Assembly (NCBI GenBank): GCA_964490845.1
Contig: CAZBED010000001.1
Location: forward strand, 372,001-436,000
DNA from: JADJSS01 sp964490845
GTDB lineage: Bacteria; Bacteroidota; Bacteroidia; Chitinophagales; JADIYW01
Direction: 5' to 3'
DNA: 64,000 nucleotides
The position numbers and the translations under genes were made by a program. The notes under the pieces were generated by a model. The model was given only the letters and a program-made list of their open reading frames with translations. It ran no database searches and was not told the origin of the DNA. Positions 1-8,678 of this stretch are shown here, in pieces (positions within the stretch are counted from its first letter, which is position 1; each line of letters opens with the position of its first letter).

Positions 1-769
1 ACGGCAATCCGATACCGTTCACAAAGAAATATTCCACAGCACCCGCCATCTTAATGGCAATCTGGATGACGCCGATTTGTACCATACCCAACAAAACAAA
101 GCCAATTATAAAGGCAACAATAAAGCCTGGTGTGGTATGTTTGAATTTCTTAAAATAGTAAACAATAACGGCAACAGGTATCACCAGCAAGGATAATAAG
201 TGTACCCCGATAGAAACACCTATCATAAATGCTCCGAAAACCAGCCAGCGGTTGCCATGCGGTTCATCTGCCTCTTCATTCCATTTCATGACCGCCCAAA
301 GCACGATAGAGATGAAAAACAAGGATGAAGCATACACCTCTCCTTCAACTGCTGAAAACCACATCGTATCTGAAAATGATGCAGCCAATGCACCTACGGC
401 ACCGGCACCCATGATGGCAATGGTAGTATCCAGCCCAATTTGCTCTCCTTTTTTAACCAATAATTCTTTGGCGACCAGCGTAATGGTCCAAAACAGGAAC
501 AGAACGGCTCCTGCGGTCATCGCCCCGGACAGGAAATTCACCATTAATGCCGGATTAGACGGGTTAAAAAGGGTAAATATCCTTCCTAAAATCATAAAAA
601 AAGGAGCTCCCGGAGGGTGCGCCACCTGTAACTTATAGACACAGGATATAAATTCCCCGCAATCCCATAAACTACCTGCTGATTCTAAAGTGGACGTGTA
701 CTGCCAAAGTGAAATTGCAAAAACAATAAACCCAGTAATGGTGTTTATTAATTTGTATTGTTTAGTCAT
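1..769 (-). CDS. DUF2723 family membrane glycosyltransferase, N-terminal part (runs off window)
   Basis: The frame is open from an ATG at 769 down to the left edge, so only about 256 N-terminal residues are present. The protein is strongly hydrophobic with several membrane helices. It carries the hallmark WDCGEF (residues 35-40) followed by a HPPGAP motif (from residue 51), seen in Bacteroidota DUF2723 proteins (also classed as GT117). These are GT-C-fold enzymes thought to transfer a sugar from a lipid carrier to exported proteins; the acidic residues D36 and E39 are probable catalytic residues by family analogy. It is probably transcribed alone. Acceptor and sugar cannot be read from the sequence. 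Confidence 0.82.
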   Translation of the reverse strand, partial: MTKQYKLINTITGFIVFAISLWQYTSTLESAGSLWDCGEFISCVYKLQVAHPPGAPFFMILGRIFTLFNPSNPALMVNFLSGAMTAGAVLFLFWTITLVAKELLVKKGEQIGLDTTIAIMGAGAVGALAASFSDTMWFSAVEGEVYASSLFFISIVLWAVMKWNEEADEPHGNRWLVFGAFMIGVSIGVHLLSLLVIPVAVIVYYFKKFKHTTPGFIVAFIIGFVLLGMVQIGVIQIAIKMAGAVEYFFVNGIGLP

Positions 770-844
770 TCAACTCGATTTTGGTCAAAAATAAAAAAAA
801 TAAGCCGTTATTGGGCTTTCACAGGATGTGAATAAATGCAAATG

Positions 845-1124
845 TTAATAAAAGAGGCCAGAAGTTGTCTGTAAATCAATGTTTTCGTTTTTAATGCTAC
901 TCCCATACCATAAATAGTGTTGTCCGAAGATGGCCATACTGATTTTATCCTTAAACAAGTTGTAATCAGCAGGTTTATATGTTGCATATCATAAAAAGGA
1001 AATCATCTTGTACTTCCAAACAGAGCCATCCGTTCTTTTCTGCTTCAAAAAATGCTTTTTTGTCTTCATAAAGTTTTTTTAAAGAAACCAATCCTAATAT
1101 AGTTTCGTTTTTTATGAAATAATC
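845..1124 (-). pseudogene. Frameshifted and truncated gene remnant
   Basis: This otherwise empty stretch holds two adjoining open frames on the minus strand that read like protein. The first (1124 down to about 990) includes SLKKLYEDKKAFFEAEKNGW. The second (988 down to a TAA at 845-847) includes YKPADYNLFKDKISMAIFGQ. One extra base around 989-992 would separate the frames; joined, they give about 85 residues ending in GLFY. No ATG lies at the upstream end, where an in-frame TAA (1125-1127) adjoins the tRNA promoter, so the 5' part is also missing. I do not recognise the family. It could be a decayed gene or, less likely, a sequencing indel in a small protein. Confidence 0.42.
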
Positions 1125-1125
1125 T

Positions 1126-1133
1126 TAACTTTG
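1126..1133 (+). promoter_or_regulatory. -7 promoter box of tRNA-Gln
   Basis: TAACTTTG matches the Bacteroidota consensus TAnnTTTG and lies 11 bases before the mature tRNA 5' end, which predicts a short 5' leader. Confidence 0.7.
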
Positions 1134-1144
1134 CAATCCGAAAT

Positions 1145-1217
1145 TGGCTTATGGTGTAACTGGCAACACGTCTGATTTTGGTTCAGAAGAGTTCAGGTTC
1201 GACCCCTGATAAGCCAA
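1145..1217 (+). tRNA. tRNA-Gln (anticodon TTG)
   Basis: A full cloverleaf folds by eye. The acceptor arms are TGGCTTA (1145-1151) and TAAGCCA (1210-1216). The anticodon arm is TCTGA/TCAGA with anticodon TTG at 1178-1180. The T arm is TCAGG/CCTGA around TTCGACC. The discriminator is A1217 and CCA is not encoded, as is usual in this phylum. Confidence 0.95.
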
Positions 1218-1220
1218 CGG

Positions 1221-1247
1221 AGTCCCGCAGCAATGCGGGACTTTTTT
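1221..1247 (+). terminator. Rho-independent terminator after tRNA-Gln
   Basis: A perfect 9-bp stem AGTCCCGCA/TGCGGGACT (1221-1229 and 1234-1242) with loop GCAA is followed by a T run. It begins four bases after the tRNA. The oppositely oriented methyltransferase gene ends at 1269, so it may also serve that gene. Confidence 0.9.
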
Positions 1248-1268
1248 ATTTTTAATGAGTTCCGGAAA

Positions 1269-2165
1269 TCAGGCTGTTTTCTCAAACACATAAATCAGAC
1301 TGGAGTAGTTGCCATCCTTTTGGGCCGCCTGATTACTAATAAACCCTATAAAAATGGCTTTTACATACGCTAAAAGCCGGTGAGTTCCTTTATGCCATTC
1401 ACTGCGCATAGAAACATAATAGGCATCCAGCAACAACGGATGCTGCTCCAAAAACCGGAAATGATGCTGTTCCACTATCTGCCGGATGTTTTTTGGGGAG
1501 AAATGGTAAATATGACGCGGAACATCTATGGCATCCCAGTATTTGCCATACTTTTTCGCATCATAGCTTTCAATATTCGGAACCGCAATGATTAATTTAC
1601 CATTCGGTTTTAACCATTGATTGAAATAATCAATCTGTACGTGCAGTTCGTGTATATGTTCCAGCACATGCCAGAGTGTAATGACATCAAATTTTCCCTT
1701 TTCGATAGAAGCGGATTGCTCTGTGGAATAAGTATCCACCTTGTTGATTTGCCTGGCCACTTCGCGCGCCTGTGCTTCCGGCTCCACTCCTTCGGCTAAA
1801 ATCTGCTGTTGTTTTACATATCCCAGAAAATCGCCGGTACCGCAGCCAAAATCCAGTAAAGAGAATCCGTTTTGCTTACCGACGATACCTTGAATCAGCC
1901 CTAACTTTTTACTCTTCATATAATTACGCGCCAGGCGGTAGATGCTTTCTACCAGTCCTTTTTTGTGGCTCGTATGAGAGATATAAGTGTCATAGCTGTA
2001 ATATTTGCCTATTTCAGCAGCATCCGGACGGGGATTAGTGAAAATAAATCCGCAGGCGGAACACTGTGTTATATCAAAATACTCAGTAGAGTAATTGTCT
2101 TTCGCTTTCAGATAAGGCCTGAAATCATTTCCTCCGCAACACAAACAAGTTTCTAATTTTTCCAT
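1269..2165 (-). CDS. Class I SAM-dependent methyltransferase with N-terminal zinc-ribbon
   Basis: 298 residues. The N-terminus has cysteines at C7, C9, C10, C35 and C38 in a CxxC-type arrangement, the zinc-binding module that often precedes Methyltransf_23 domains in sugar or secondary-metabolite methyltransferases. The Rossmann glycine motif LLDFGCGTGDF lies at about residues 103-113, and WHVLEHI follows at the usual distance for motif II. It is a cytoplasmic enzyme that transfers a methyl group from S-adenosylmethionine; the substrate is unknown. The start is the ATG just before the first cysteine pair. The next gene upstream, a 2OG oxygenase, has the same orientation 97 bases away, so both may modify the same product (inference). 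Confidence 0.82.
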   Translation of the reverse strand: MEKLETCLCCGGNDFRPYLKAKDNYSTEYFDITQCSACGFIFTNPRPDAAEIGKYYSYDTYISHTSHKKGLVESIYRLARNYMKSKKLGLIQGIVGKQNGFSLLDFGCGTGDFLGYVKQQQILAEGVEPEAQAREVARQINKVDTYSTEQSASIEKGKFDVITLWHVLEHIHELHVQIDYFNQWLKPNGKLIIAVPNIESYDAKKYGKYWDAIDVPRHIYHFSPKNIRQIVEQHHFRFLEQHPLLLDAYYVSMRSEWHKGTHRLLAYVKAIFIGFISNQAAQKDGNYSSLIYVFEKTA

Positions 2166-2262
2166 ATTGTTTTATACGCTGAAACTAAACGATGTACTAT
2201 TTAAATTTGCTGAACTGAAACGATCTAAATTTTTTATTTCCAGTCCTTGCTACTTTTCCTAT

Positions 2263-3099
2263 TTATGTATTCCTGAATTTTTTAATCGCTTTCACTACGA
2301 TGGGAGGTAATACATCATTGGCCAGATTGACCATCGAATTAAATACTTTCATTTTCCCTGAATCCTGTCCTTCGCGAGTGGCAAAGGTAGTGGTAATTCG
2401 TGCTTTGTCGCCAACATTCACCTCTCCTTCCGGGCGGCCGTTGGTATAATAATACAACGCGATAGAACGGCGGCTTCTGTCGGGCGGGCAAGTCAGCGGG
2501 TCAGGCAGGCCATGCCAGGAAAAATCCGTTGTAGAAAACATCGCCAGCCGGTTGAATGAAGGCAGAATCTTTTTCACACATCGGCTCATATCACGTTCCC
2601 ATAATTCAAAATGGCCGCCATATTCTTCCTTCCAGTCTTCATTCAGATATACCAGTATATTCAACCTGCGATCCAGTTTCGTCAATTTATGTTTATGGAA
2701 ATCGACGTGCATTTTCAAATAGCCGCCGGGTTTGATTTCATGAAATCCGCCGCCTTCAAAATACGGATCAGGAATCAGAGTCTCTTTGATTCCGGTAAGG
2801 TTTTGCAAGAACTCCAGAAACGGTTGTGAATTCAGAAAATGAACAAACGCTTTTGTCGTTGGCCCAAACCGATACTCTCCTTTGGTAGCCAGCTTCAGTT
2901 CATTCGGGTTTTCATATTTTATATCCTCTTTTGTTTTTCCTATTTCCGGAAACTCTTTAATGATTTCCCGCAACATTTCCGGGTTAAACAAATCATCAAA
3001 ATAGCCGCTCGGAAACGGAGCCGCGTTGATATATTCTTCGTGTTTCATTTTTCCAAATTCCAGTAATTCCGGAATGGACATTGTGTTCAAAAACTCCAT
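2263..3099 (-). CDS. 2-oxoglutarate/Fe(II)-dependent oxygenase
   Basis: 278 residues. The iron facial triad of the prolyl-hydroxylase-like 2OG-FeII_Oxy superfamily is visible: H131 and D133 in HVDFH, and H196 in SWHGLP. An arginine in RSRRSIALYYYT (about 211) should bind the 2-oxoglutarate carboxylate. The double-stranded beta-helix strands around LNILVYLNEDW and GGHFELW fit the fold. It would hydroxylate or otherwise oxidise a substrate using O2 and 2-oxoglutarate; the substrate is unknown. Similar proteins occur near sugar and peptide tailoring genes. ATG at 3099 is used; Met7 is a possible alternative start. Confidence 0.83.
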   Translation of the reverse strand: MEFLNTMSIPELLEFGKMKHEEYINAAPFPSGYFDDLFNPEMLREIIKEFPEIGKTKEDIKYENPNELKLATKGEYRFGPTTKAFVHFLNSQPFLEFLQNLTGIKETLIPDPYFEGGGFHEIKPGGYLKMHVDFHKHKLTKLDRRLNILVYLNEDWKEEYGGHFELWERDMSRCVKKILPSFNRLAMFSTTDFSWHGLPDPLTCPPDRSRRSIALYYYTNGRPEGEVNVGDKARITTTFATREGQDSGKMKVFNSMVNLANDVLPPIVVKAIKKFRNT

Positions 3100-3276
3100 T
3101 GAATCGTATTTGTGCCATAAAAATAGGAAATTTAACGGGATAAGTTCAGGTTCTGAAAACTACTAAAATTAGGTAATTTAAAAAGTATCATCATAATTAT
3201 AAGTTAATTCTGTTTGCCCCGTTTAGGGTTTCATTAATCATATACTTTATTTAACTTCACCTCTCAATCTGTATCT

Positions 3277-4095
3277 ATGTCAGCAGCACAAAACGAAATT
3301 AAGCGCGTGACCACGCACAAACTGAAAGAAATGAAGGAGCGCGGCGAAAAAATCGCCATGCTTACCGGCTACGATTTCTCCATGGCAAAGATTCTGGATG
3401 ATGCCGGAATAGACATCATTTTAGTCGGTGATTCCGCATCCAATGTGATGGCCGGCCATGAAACGACATTGCCAATTACACTGGATCAGATGATTTACCA
3501 CGCCCAAAGTGTGGTACGCGCTATCAGGCGTTGTTTTGTGGTGGTAGACCTTCCCTTTGGTTCTTATCAGGGCAATTCCAGAGAGGCGCTGAATGCATCC
3601 ATCCGCATCATGAAAGAAACGGGAGGACACGGCGTAAAACTGGAAGGCGGCAGGGAAATCGGTGAATCGGTAATCAGAATTCTGACGGCCGGTATTCCGG
3701 TTATGGGACACTTAGGATTGACACCACAGTCTATTTATAAGTTTGGCACCTACACCGTTCGCGCCAAAGAGGAAGAGGAAGCCGAACGCTTGCTGGATGA
3801 TGCGAAATATCTGGAAAGCATCGGATGTTTCGCGCTGGTACTGGAAAAGATACCCGCTGCATTGGCCAAAAAAGTCAGTGAGAGCATTTCCATTCCGGTG
3901 ATAGGCATCGGCGCCGGGCCGCATGTGGACGGACAGGTATTGGTTACACATGATATGCTGGGCATCACACACGAATTTAAACCCCGCTTTTTACGTCGCT
4001 ACCTGAATCTGTACGACGATATTAAAAAAGCAACCGAGTCGTATATTTCAGATGTGAAAAGTCGGGATTTTCCGAATGAGAAGGAACAGTATTAA
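3277..4095 (+). CDS. panB: 3-methyl-2-oxobutanoate hydroxymethyltransferase
   Basis: 272 residues, the usual PanB length. It transfers a hydroxymethyl group from 5,10-methylenetetrahydrofolate to 2-oxoisovalerate to make ketopantoate, the first step of pantothenate synthesis. Family signatures are MLTGYDFSMAKILD near the N-terminus, the metal-binding LVGDSASNV, VDLPFG, GVKLEGG and PVMGHLGLTPQS, then IGIGAGPHVDGQVLV. The ATG at 3277 follows an AT-rich upstream region and fits family alignments. No other pantothenate gene is adjacent, so it is probably monocistronic. Confidence 0.96.
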   Translation: MSAAQNEIKRVTTHKLKEMKERGEKIAMLTGYDFSMAKILDDAGIDIILVGDSASNVMAGHETTLPITLDQMIYHAQSVVRAIRRCFVVVDLPFGSYQGNSREALNASIRIMKETGGHGVKLEGGREIGESVIRILTAGIPVMGHLGLTPQSIYKFGTYTVRAKEEEEAERLLDDAKYLESIGCFALVLEKIPAALAKKVSESISIPVIGIGAGPHVDGQVLVTHDMLGITHEFKPRFLRRYLNLYDDIKKATESYISDVKSRDFPNEKEQY

Positions 4096-4247
4096 TGAAG
4101 TAATGTAAAAGTGAAACAATGTATGTAAAAATCTGGCATCATTTTGTTCATCATACATTTGGAGTTACTAGATCAAAAAACATATAATACGCACTAGCGT
4201 GTGTTACATTTCTACTTAAAAAATTAAACCTCAAAAAAACATTATTT

Positions 4248-4356
4248 TCTCAGCAGAGACTACTGTGTGTAGTCATGTGCGCGGCAGGTCTCTACGTTGA
4301 AAATGAAAACTGTTTGTAAACCTGACGCAGAGTCCTCTCCGGAGACTCTGCTGGGA
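4248..4356. repeat. Composite palindromic (MITE/REP-like) element, copy 1
   Basis: A 109-bp element with near-perfect terminal inverted repeats: TCTCAGCAGAGAC (4248-4260) and GACTCTGCTGGGA (4344-4356). Two internal stem-loops are GACTAC/GTAGTC (4258-4274) and GCAGAGTC/GACTCTGC (4327-4334 and 4344-4351). A second copy of almost the same length and plan lies at 8679-8788 in the same orientation. The 311-bp gap between panB and purF holds this element and a short tandem repeat; I see no gene there. Confidence 0.7.
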
Positions 4357-4366
4357 AATAAGATTC

Positions 4367-4401
4367 TTAATACTCACTACTTAATACTTAATACTCACTA
4401 C
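4367..4401. repeat. Short tandem direct repeat beside purF stop
   Basis: TTAATACTCACTAC occurs at 4367-4380 and 4388-4401, with TTAATAC between them (21-bp period). It lies 6 bases from the end of purF. Origin by slippage is likely; no function is evident. Confidence 0.6.
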
Positions 4402-4406
4402 TTCCC

Positions 4407-6305
4407 TCAATACGCTCTCACATTCTTGCCTTCCATGTAATTGATGAAGGCGTTCAGCGCAACGCGGTTGCCGCCCGGTGTAGGATAGTTGCCGGTAAAG
4501 TACCAGTCGCCTAAATTATCAGGACAAGCTTTGTGCAGGTTTTCTATCGTCTGGTAAATCACCTCCACATCCGAAAAAATATGATTCGGTTTCACAATAT
4601 CCGCAATTTTAGCAGATATCTGTTCCGGTGTAAATGGCGCGTACACCTCTTTCACCAGGTTTTGTATTTCATGCAGCGGCTTTTGTATTTCCTCTTTACA
4701 TTGTTTGTAGAGTTCTTCCAACACAACATATTCGTTTCGGTCTTTCCACAACTGCGCGGCTGCCTGAAATGCCACAAAACTGCCCATTTTACTCATGTCA
4801 ATACCATAGCAATCCGGATACCGGATTTGCGGTGCGGAAGAAACCACAATAATTTTTTTCGGCTGCAACCTGTCGAGCATCGTCAGAATACTTTCTTTCA
4901 GCGTGGTACCGCGAACGATGGAATCATCCAGAACGACGAGTGTATCGGTATTATTTTTCACCAAACCATACGTAATGTCATAAACGTGGTGTACCAAATC
5001 ATTTCGGGAAGTATCTTCCGTGATGAACGTGCGCATCTTCACATCTTTGACCGCGATTTTCTCTATGCGCGGCATTACGGACAACTGGCGCTGCAGCTCT
5101 TCGGTGCTCTTTATTTCCCCGTTGTTGTATGCCGCCAGTTTCTGCTGGATGTGCTGCTTTTGTATCTCTTCCGTCATGCCCAGAAAAGCCACTTCGGCGG
5201 TGTTGGGAATATAGGAGAATACCGTATTTTCCAAATCGTAGTTAACAGCTTTTAAAATCGCCGGCACCAGCAATTTTCCCAAATTCTTTCGCTCTCTGTA
5301 AATTTCAAAATCGCTGCCACGGGAAAAATAGATACGCTCGAAACTGCAAGCCTTACGCTCCTGCTGCGGCGTGCACTCCACCTCGCCTACGCTGCCATCC
5401 TTTTTTATAATCAGGGCGTGGCCGGGTTTGACTTCCTGTACCTTGCTTCGGTGTACGTTAAAGGCGGTCTGAATGGCAGGCCGCTCAGATGCCACTACCA
5501 CAATCTCCTCATCTTTATAATAGTAGGCCGGACGGATGCCGTTCGGGTCTCTGAGTACAAACGCGTCGCCGTGGCCTATCATGCCCGCCATGGCATAGCC
5601 GCCGTCAAAATCGTCGGCAGCATTTTTAAGGATATCGCCTACGTTGATACCATGTTCAATCAGCGGTGTGATTTCATAGTTGGACAAACCGGAGGGTTTG
5701 AATTTTTTAAATAAACGCTGGTTTTCCACATCCAGGAAATGGCCAATCTTTTCCAGTACCGTCATGGTATCGGACATCTCGCGGGGAAACTGCCCCAAAT
5801 CCACCAGTCTGTCAAACAACTCATCGACATTGGTCATATTGAAATTCCCGGCTACGATAAGGGTTCTGGTTTTCCAGTTGTTGGCGCGGATACGCGGGTG
5901 GCAGTTGCTCATGTCGTTGCCGCCGTGTGTGCCGTAGCGCAGGTGGCCGAGCAGCAACTCGCCCATAAAAGGATAATGGTTTTTGACATATTCCATATCC
6001 TTTATTTTTTCTTTTTCCCTGTCGTTTAAATCCGCAAACGGGCGGAACACCTTATCGAAAATGGCTTTGATGGCCTGCTTGTCCACGCTGCGCTCCCTGT
6101 CGAAATAGGGCTTGCCGGGAGCGGTATCCAGTTTGATGGTGGCCAGTCCGGCGCCATCCTGACCACGGTTGTGCTGTTTTTCCATGAGCAGGTACATCTT
6201 GCTGAGACCGTAGTGGATATCGCCGTATTTTTCTTTATAGTAAGACAGGGGTTTGAGCAGCCTGAGTAAGGCAATGCCGCATTCGTGTTTGATAAGTTCG
6301 CTCAT
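4407..6305 (-). CDS. purF: Amidophosphoribosyltransferase, long Bacteroidota type
   Basis: 632 residues, well above the roughly 500 of enterobacterial PurF. It catalyses the first committed step of purine synthesis, PRPP plus glutamine to phosphoribosylamine. The N-terminal class II glutamine amidotransferase starts MSELIKHECGIA, so Cys9 would be the nucleophile after removal of a short propeptide. HNRGQDGAG and LLGHLRYGTHG are the glutaminase motifs. The PRPP-binding loop VVLDDSIVRGTT lies at about residues 455-467. The extra length sits between the two halves and at the C-terminus. A -7 box (6331-6338) precedes it. The paralogous short form could be elsewhere in the genome. Confidence 0.93.
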   Translation of the reverse strand: MSELIKHECGIALLRLLKPLSYYKEKYGDIHYGLSKMYLLMEKQHNRGQDGAGLATIKLDTAPGKPYFDRERSVDKQAIKAIFDKVFRPFADLNDREKEKIKDMEYVKNHYPFMGELLLGHLRYGTHGGNDMSNCHPRIRANNWKTRTLIVAGNFNMTNVDELFDRLVDLGQFPREMSDTMTVLEKIGHFLDVENQRLFKKFKPSGLSNYEITPLIEHGINVGDILKNAADDFDGGYAMAGMIGHGDAFVLRDPNGIRPAYYYKDEEIVVVASERPAIQTAFNVHRSKVQEVKPGHALIIKKDGSVGEVECTPQQERKACSFERIYFSRGSDFEIYRERKNLGKLLVPAILKAVNYDLENTVFSYIPNTAEVAFLGMTEEIQKQHIQQKLAAYNNGEIKSTEELQRQLSVMPRIEKIAVKDVKMRTFITEDTSRNDLVHHVYDITYGLVKNNTDTLVVLDDSIVRGTTLKESILTMLDRLQPKKIIVVSSAPQIRYPDCYGIDMSKMGSFVAFQAAAQLWKDRNEYVVLEELYKQCKEEIQKPLHEIQNLVKEVYAPFTPEQISAKIADIVKPNHIFSDVEVIYQTIENLHKACPDNLGDWYFTGNYPTPGGNRVALNAFINYMEGKNVRAY

Positions 6306-6330
6306 TTCCGTAAGGGAAAATTGGTATGAA

Positions 6331-6338
6331 CAAAAATA
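6331..6338 (-). promoter_or_regulatory. -7 promoter box of purF
   Basis: On the minus strand TATTTTTG matches TAnnTTTG and lies 25 bases before the purF ATG, giving a predicted leader of about 20 nt. Confidence 0.5.
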
Positions 6339-6448
6339 CGGTTTGTTTTTGAAAACATTTTAGCCGAAATATGAAGTGTGAGTTATGAATGTGGAAATAG
6401 TAAGAATATGGCAATTTTTATATAGAAAAATGTATATTTGAATAATCC

Positions 6449-6510
6449 GAACTAAAAGTACGGGTATACAACCAAAATGGGCATATACCCGAACCAAAGG
6501 TGCGGGTATA
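6449..6510. repeat. Three CGGGTATA half-sites before the AIPR gene
   Basis: GAACTAAAAGTACGGGTATA (6449-6468) recurs at 6491-6510 with three mismatches (42-bp period). Between them the reverse complement TATACCCG occurs at 6484-6491. The result is a +,-,+ array ending 32 bases before the AIPR start codon. It could be an operator, or the decayed edge of an insertion. Confidence 0.55.
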
Positions 6511-6542
6511 AACAGGTTGGCGGTAATGCTAAATGACAGACT

Positions 6543-8639
6543 ATGAGCAATTACAAAATATTATCAAATATTCTAGACCAAATCAGAAAAGAAGCTCCAA
6601 CAAGTTTGCCCTTTTATCATCATACTGATATTGAAAGAGTAAACCAAGCTAGAGCAAGAGCTTATATTCATCTATACTTAAAGGCATCTATTGGGATTCT
6701 GGATTTTGAGGAAAGAGAAGGATTTATAACAGATGGAACACACGATGGCGGCATTGATGGTTATTACATTGATGAAGAATCAAAAGCTATTCTTTTTATT
6801 CAATCAAAATTTCGAACAACAGAAAATAATTTTGAAAATAAGGAGATTACTTTAGAAGAAATCCTCAAAATGGATATTGATAGAATTTTGCAAGGTGAAA
6901 CAACCCATGAAAATGGAGTTCCATATAACGGCAAAATACTTGGTATGCAAAGAAAACTTAAAGAATTACCAGACATAGCAAGATATAGATATGAAGTAAT
7001 TATTCTAGCAAACCTGAATAGTATAACTGATAATAGATTAAGGCTTTTAACTTCTGGAATTCCTGCAAAAATTTATGACCATAAAAAAACTTTCTCGGAT
7101 TTGGTTTTCCCGATAGTCACAGGTTCATTTTATAATTATAGCGACTTGTGCATTAATGTAAATTTAAGTAATAAGTCGTCAGGTGCACATATTAATTACT
7201 CAGTAGAAACTTCTCAGGGAAATTGTGACATAACAGTACTATTTATTCCGCTTAAAGAGATTGGCGAAATAATGCATAAATACAAGAATTCAATACTCAA
7301 ATATAACCCTCGAAGCTATTTGACTTTAAAGGAAGGAAGTATTAATAGCGAAATAAAAAAGACTGTATTAAAAAATACCACAAATGAATTTGCACTTTTT
7401 AATAATGGTATTACAATATTGTCAGATGAAACGTTTTTTAATCATAGAATCGGCCAGAAAGATAAAGCTCAATTAAGTATTAAAAATCCACAAATAATTA
7501 ATGGTGGACAGACAGCCTACACCCTTAGTCTACTATATGAAGACTCTTTAAATGACGATACAGGAATTGCTGAAAAACTTGAAAAAAAAGAAGTGCTAGT
7601 TAAAATAATAACGTTCAGCTTAAACAAAACTTCTTCGATTAATGAGAAACTCGAATTAATAGAAGAAGTTTCTGAGGCTACTAACAAACAAAATCAAGTA
7701 AACAGCGCTGACAGAAGTTCTAACAATCCACTTTTAATATCTTCACAGAGTTCACTTTTTAATGACTTCGGCTTATTGCTTGAAAGAAAAAGAGGTGAGT
7801 TTTATGATGGACTTAGGTTCGGTTATATTGACAAATCACAAATAATTGATAGAGGTATCTTTATGAGAATATCATTCTCATCCCTTGGTTACCCGGTGCC
7901 TCCCAAAAAGGAAAAACAGCTGTTAACAGAAGACAAAATTAATACGGTATTGAATGACAATACCAATTTTAAAATGTACTTCTTTGGTTGCTTATTGTAT
8001 TCTGGGTTGCAGACTTTATCAGGTAAAAATAAATTATCCGAATCTTTTTCTTCAGCAATGTTCGCAGTTATATCTGTTTGTTCATCAAAATATTACAAAG
8101 ACTCACTAAATGAGGAAAATTTAAAGAGCACTGCAAAAAAAGCAATCGAAGAAATATCAAATGAATGGACAAAATTTGAAGATTATATAGTTGAGCAATT
8201 ACACAATAATTCATACTTTAATTATAACTATAATTTCTCGAATAAGACATATAGACTTAATAGTAAATTTTCAAATTATTACAGGTCAAATAATCTTGCC
8301 GTAGATTTGAATAATTACTTCTTTGAAGGAAAAAATACAATTGTTGAAGAGAATGGAACAAGAAAAGGACTTGATACAATTGAGAAATTCCTTGGAAAAT
8401 ACTTGACATTAGATTTGATAGAGAAAATTAAACCTCTTATAAATCAAGCAAATTGGTTTGACGAAATTTCAATTAATGAAACGGCTGACTTACTTCAAAT
8501 TGACCCAAGGACAGTAAGAACTGCTATTAAGTTAATTACTTCTAAGGATTATGGGTACTACTTGACAAGTAAGAATGAAGCACTGGCACTAACAGCACCT
8601 ACCCAAAAGGCGGGTTTTCGTATTCCAAAGACAATTTAA
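6543..8639 (+). CDS. AIPR family protein, putative abortive-infection phage resistance
   Basis: 698 residues and visibly more AT-rich than its neighbours. The central AIPR-domain signatures are NEFALFNNGITILSD (about 281-295) and PQIINGGQTAYTL (about 316-328). The N-terminus contains DGGIDGYYID then IQSKF (about 68-90). The spacing of Asp72 and QxK (87-89) resembles the core of Mrr-type PD-(D/E)xK nucleases, so DNA or RNA cleavage is plausible (inference). The C-terminus holds an HTH-like ADLLQIDPRTVRTAI. AIPR proteins are linked to phage resistance and found in restriction or defence islands; here it stands alone between purF and a helicase. Base composition, the flanking palindromic elements and upstream repeats suggest horizontal acquisition. 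The ATG at 6543 is well placed. Confidence 0.85.
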   Translation: MSNYKILSNILDQIRKEAPTSLPFYHHTDIERVNQARARAYIHLYLKASIGILDFEEREGFITDGTHDGGIDGYYIDEESKAILFIQSKFRTTENNFENKEITLEEILKMDIDRILQGETTHENGVPYNGKILGMQRKLKELPDIARYRYEVIILANLNSITDNRLRLLTSGIPAKIYDHKKTFSDLVFPIVTGSFYNYSDLCINVNLSNKSSGAHINYSVETSQGNCDITVLFIPLKEIGEIMHKYKNSILKYNPRSYLTLKEGSINSEIKKTVLKNTTNEFALFNNGITILSDETFFNHRIGQKDKAQLSIKNPQIINGGQTAYTLSLLYEDSLNDDTGIAEKLEKKEVLVKIITFSLNKTSSINEKLELIEEVSEATNKQNQVNSADRSSNNPLLISSQSSLFNDFGLLLERKRGEFYDGLRFGYIDKSQIIDRGIFMRISFSSLGYPVPPKKEKQLLTEDKINTVLNDNTNFKMYFFGCLLYSGLQTLSGKNKLSESFSSAMFAVISVCSSKYYKDSLNEENLKSTAKKAIEEISNEWTKFEDYIVEQLHNNSYFNYNYNFSNKTYRLNSKFSNYYRSNNLAVDLNNYFFEGKNTIVEENGTRKGLDTIEKFLGKYLTLDLIEKIKPLINQANWFDEISINETADLLQIDPRTVRTAIKLITSKDYGYYLTSKNEALALTAPTQKAGFRIPKTI

Positions 8640-8678
8640 TGGTAAATCAAGCATTAGTTTTTCAAATCAAGTTTCTTT

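Noticed and set aside
4248..4356. Palindromic elements as intrinsic terminators
   Set aside because: No T run follows either outer stem and the two-ended terminal repeats fit a mobile or REP-like element better.
4533..5255. Long open frame on the plus strand opposite purF (about 240 codons)
   Set aside because: It lies wholly inside a gene with complete PurF motifs; its translation is rich in His, Phe and Arg without domain-like pattern, typical of an antisense frame.
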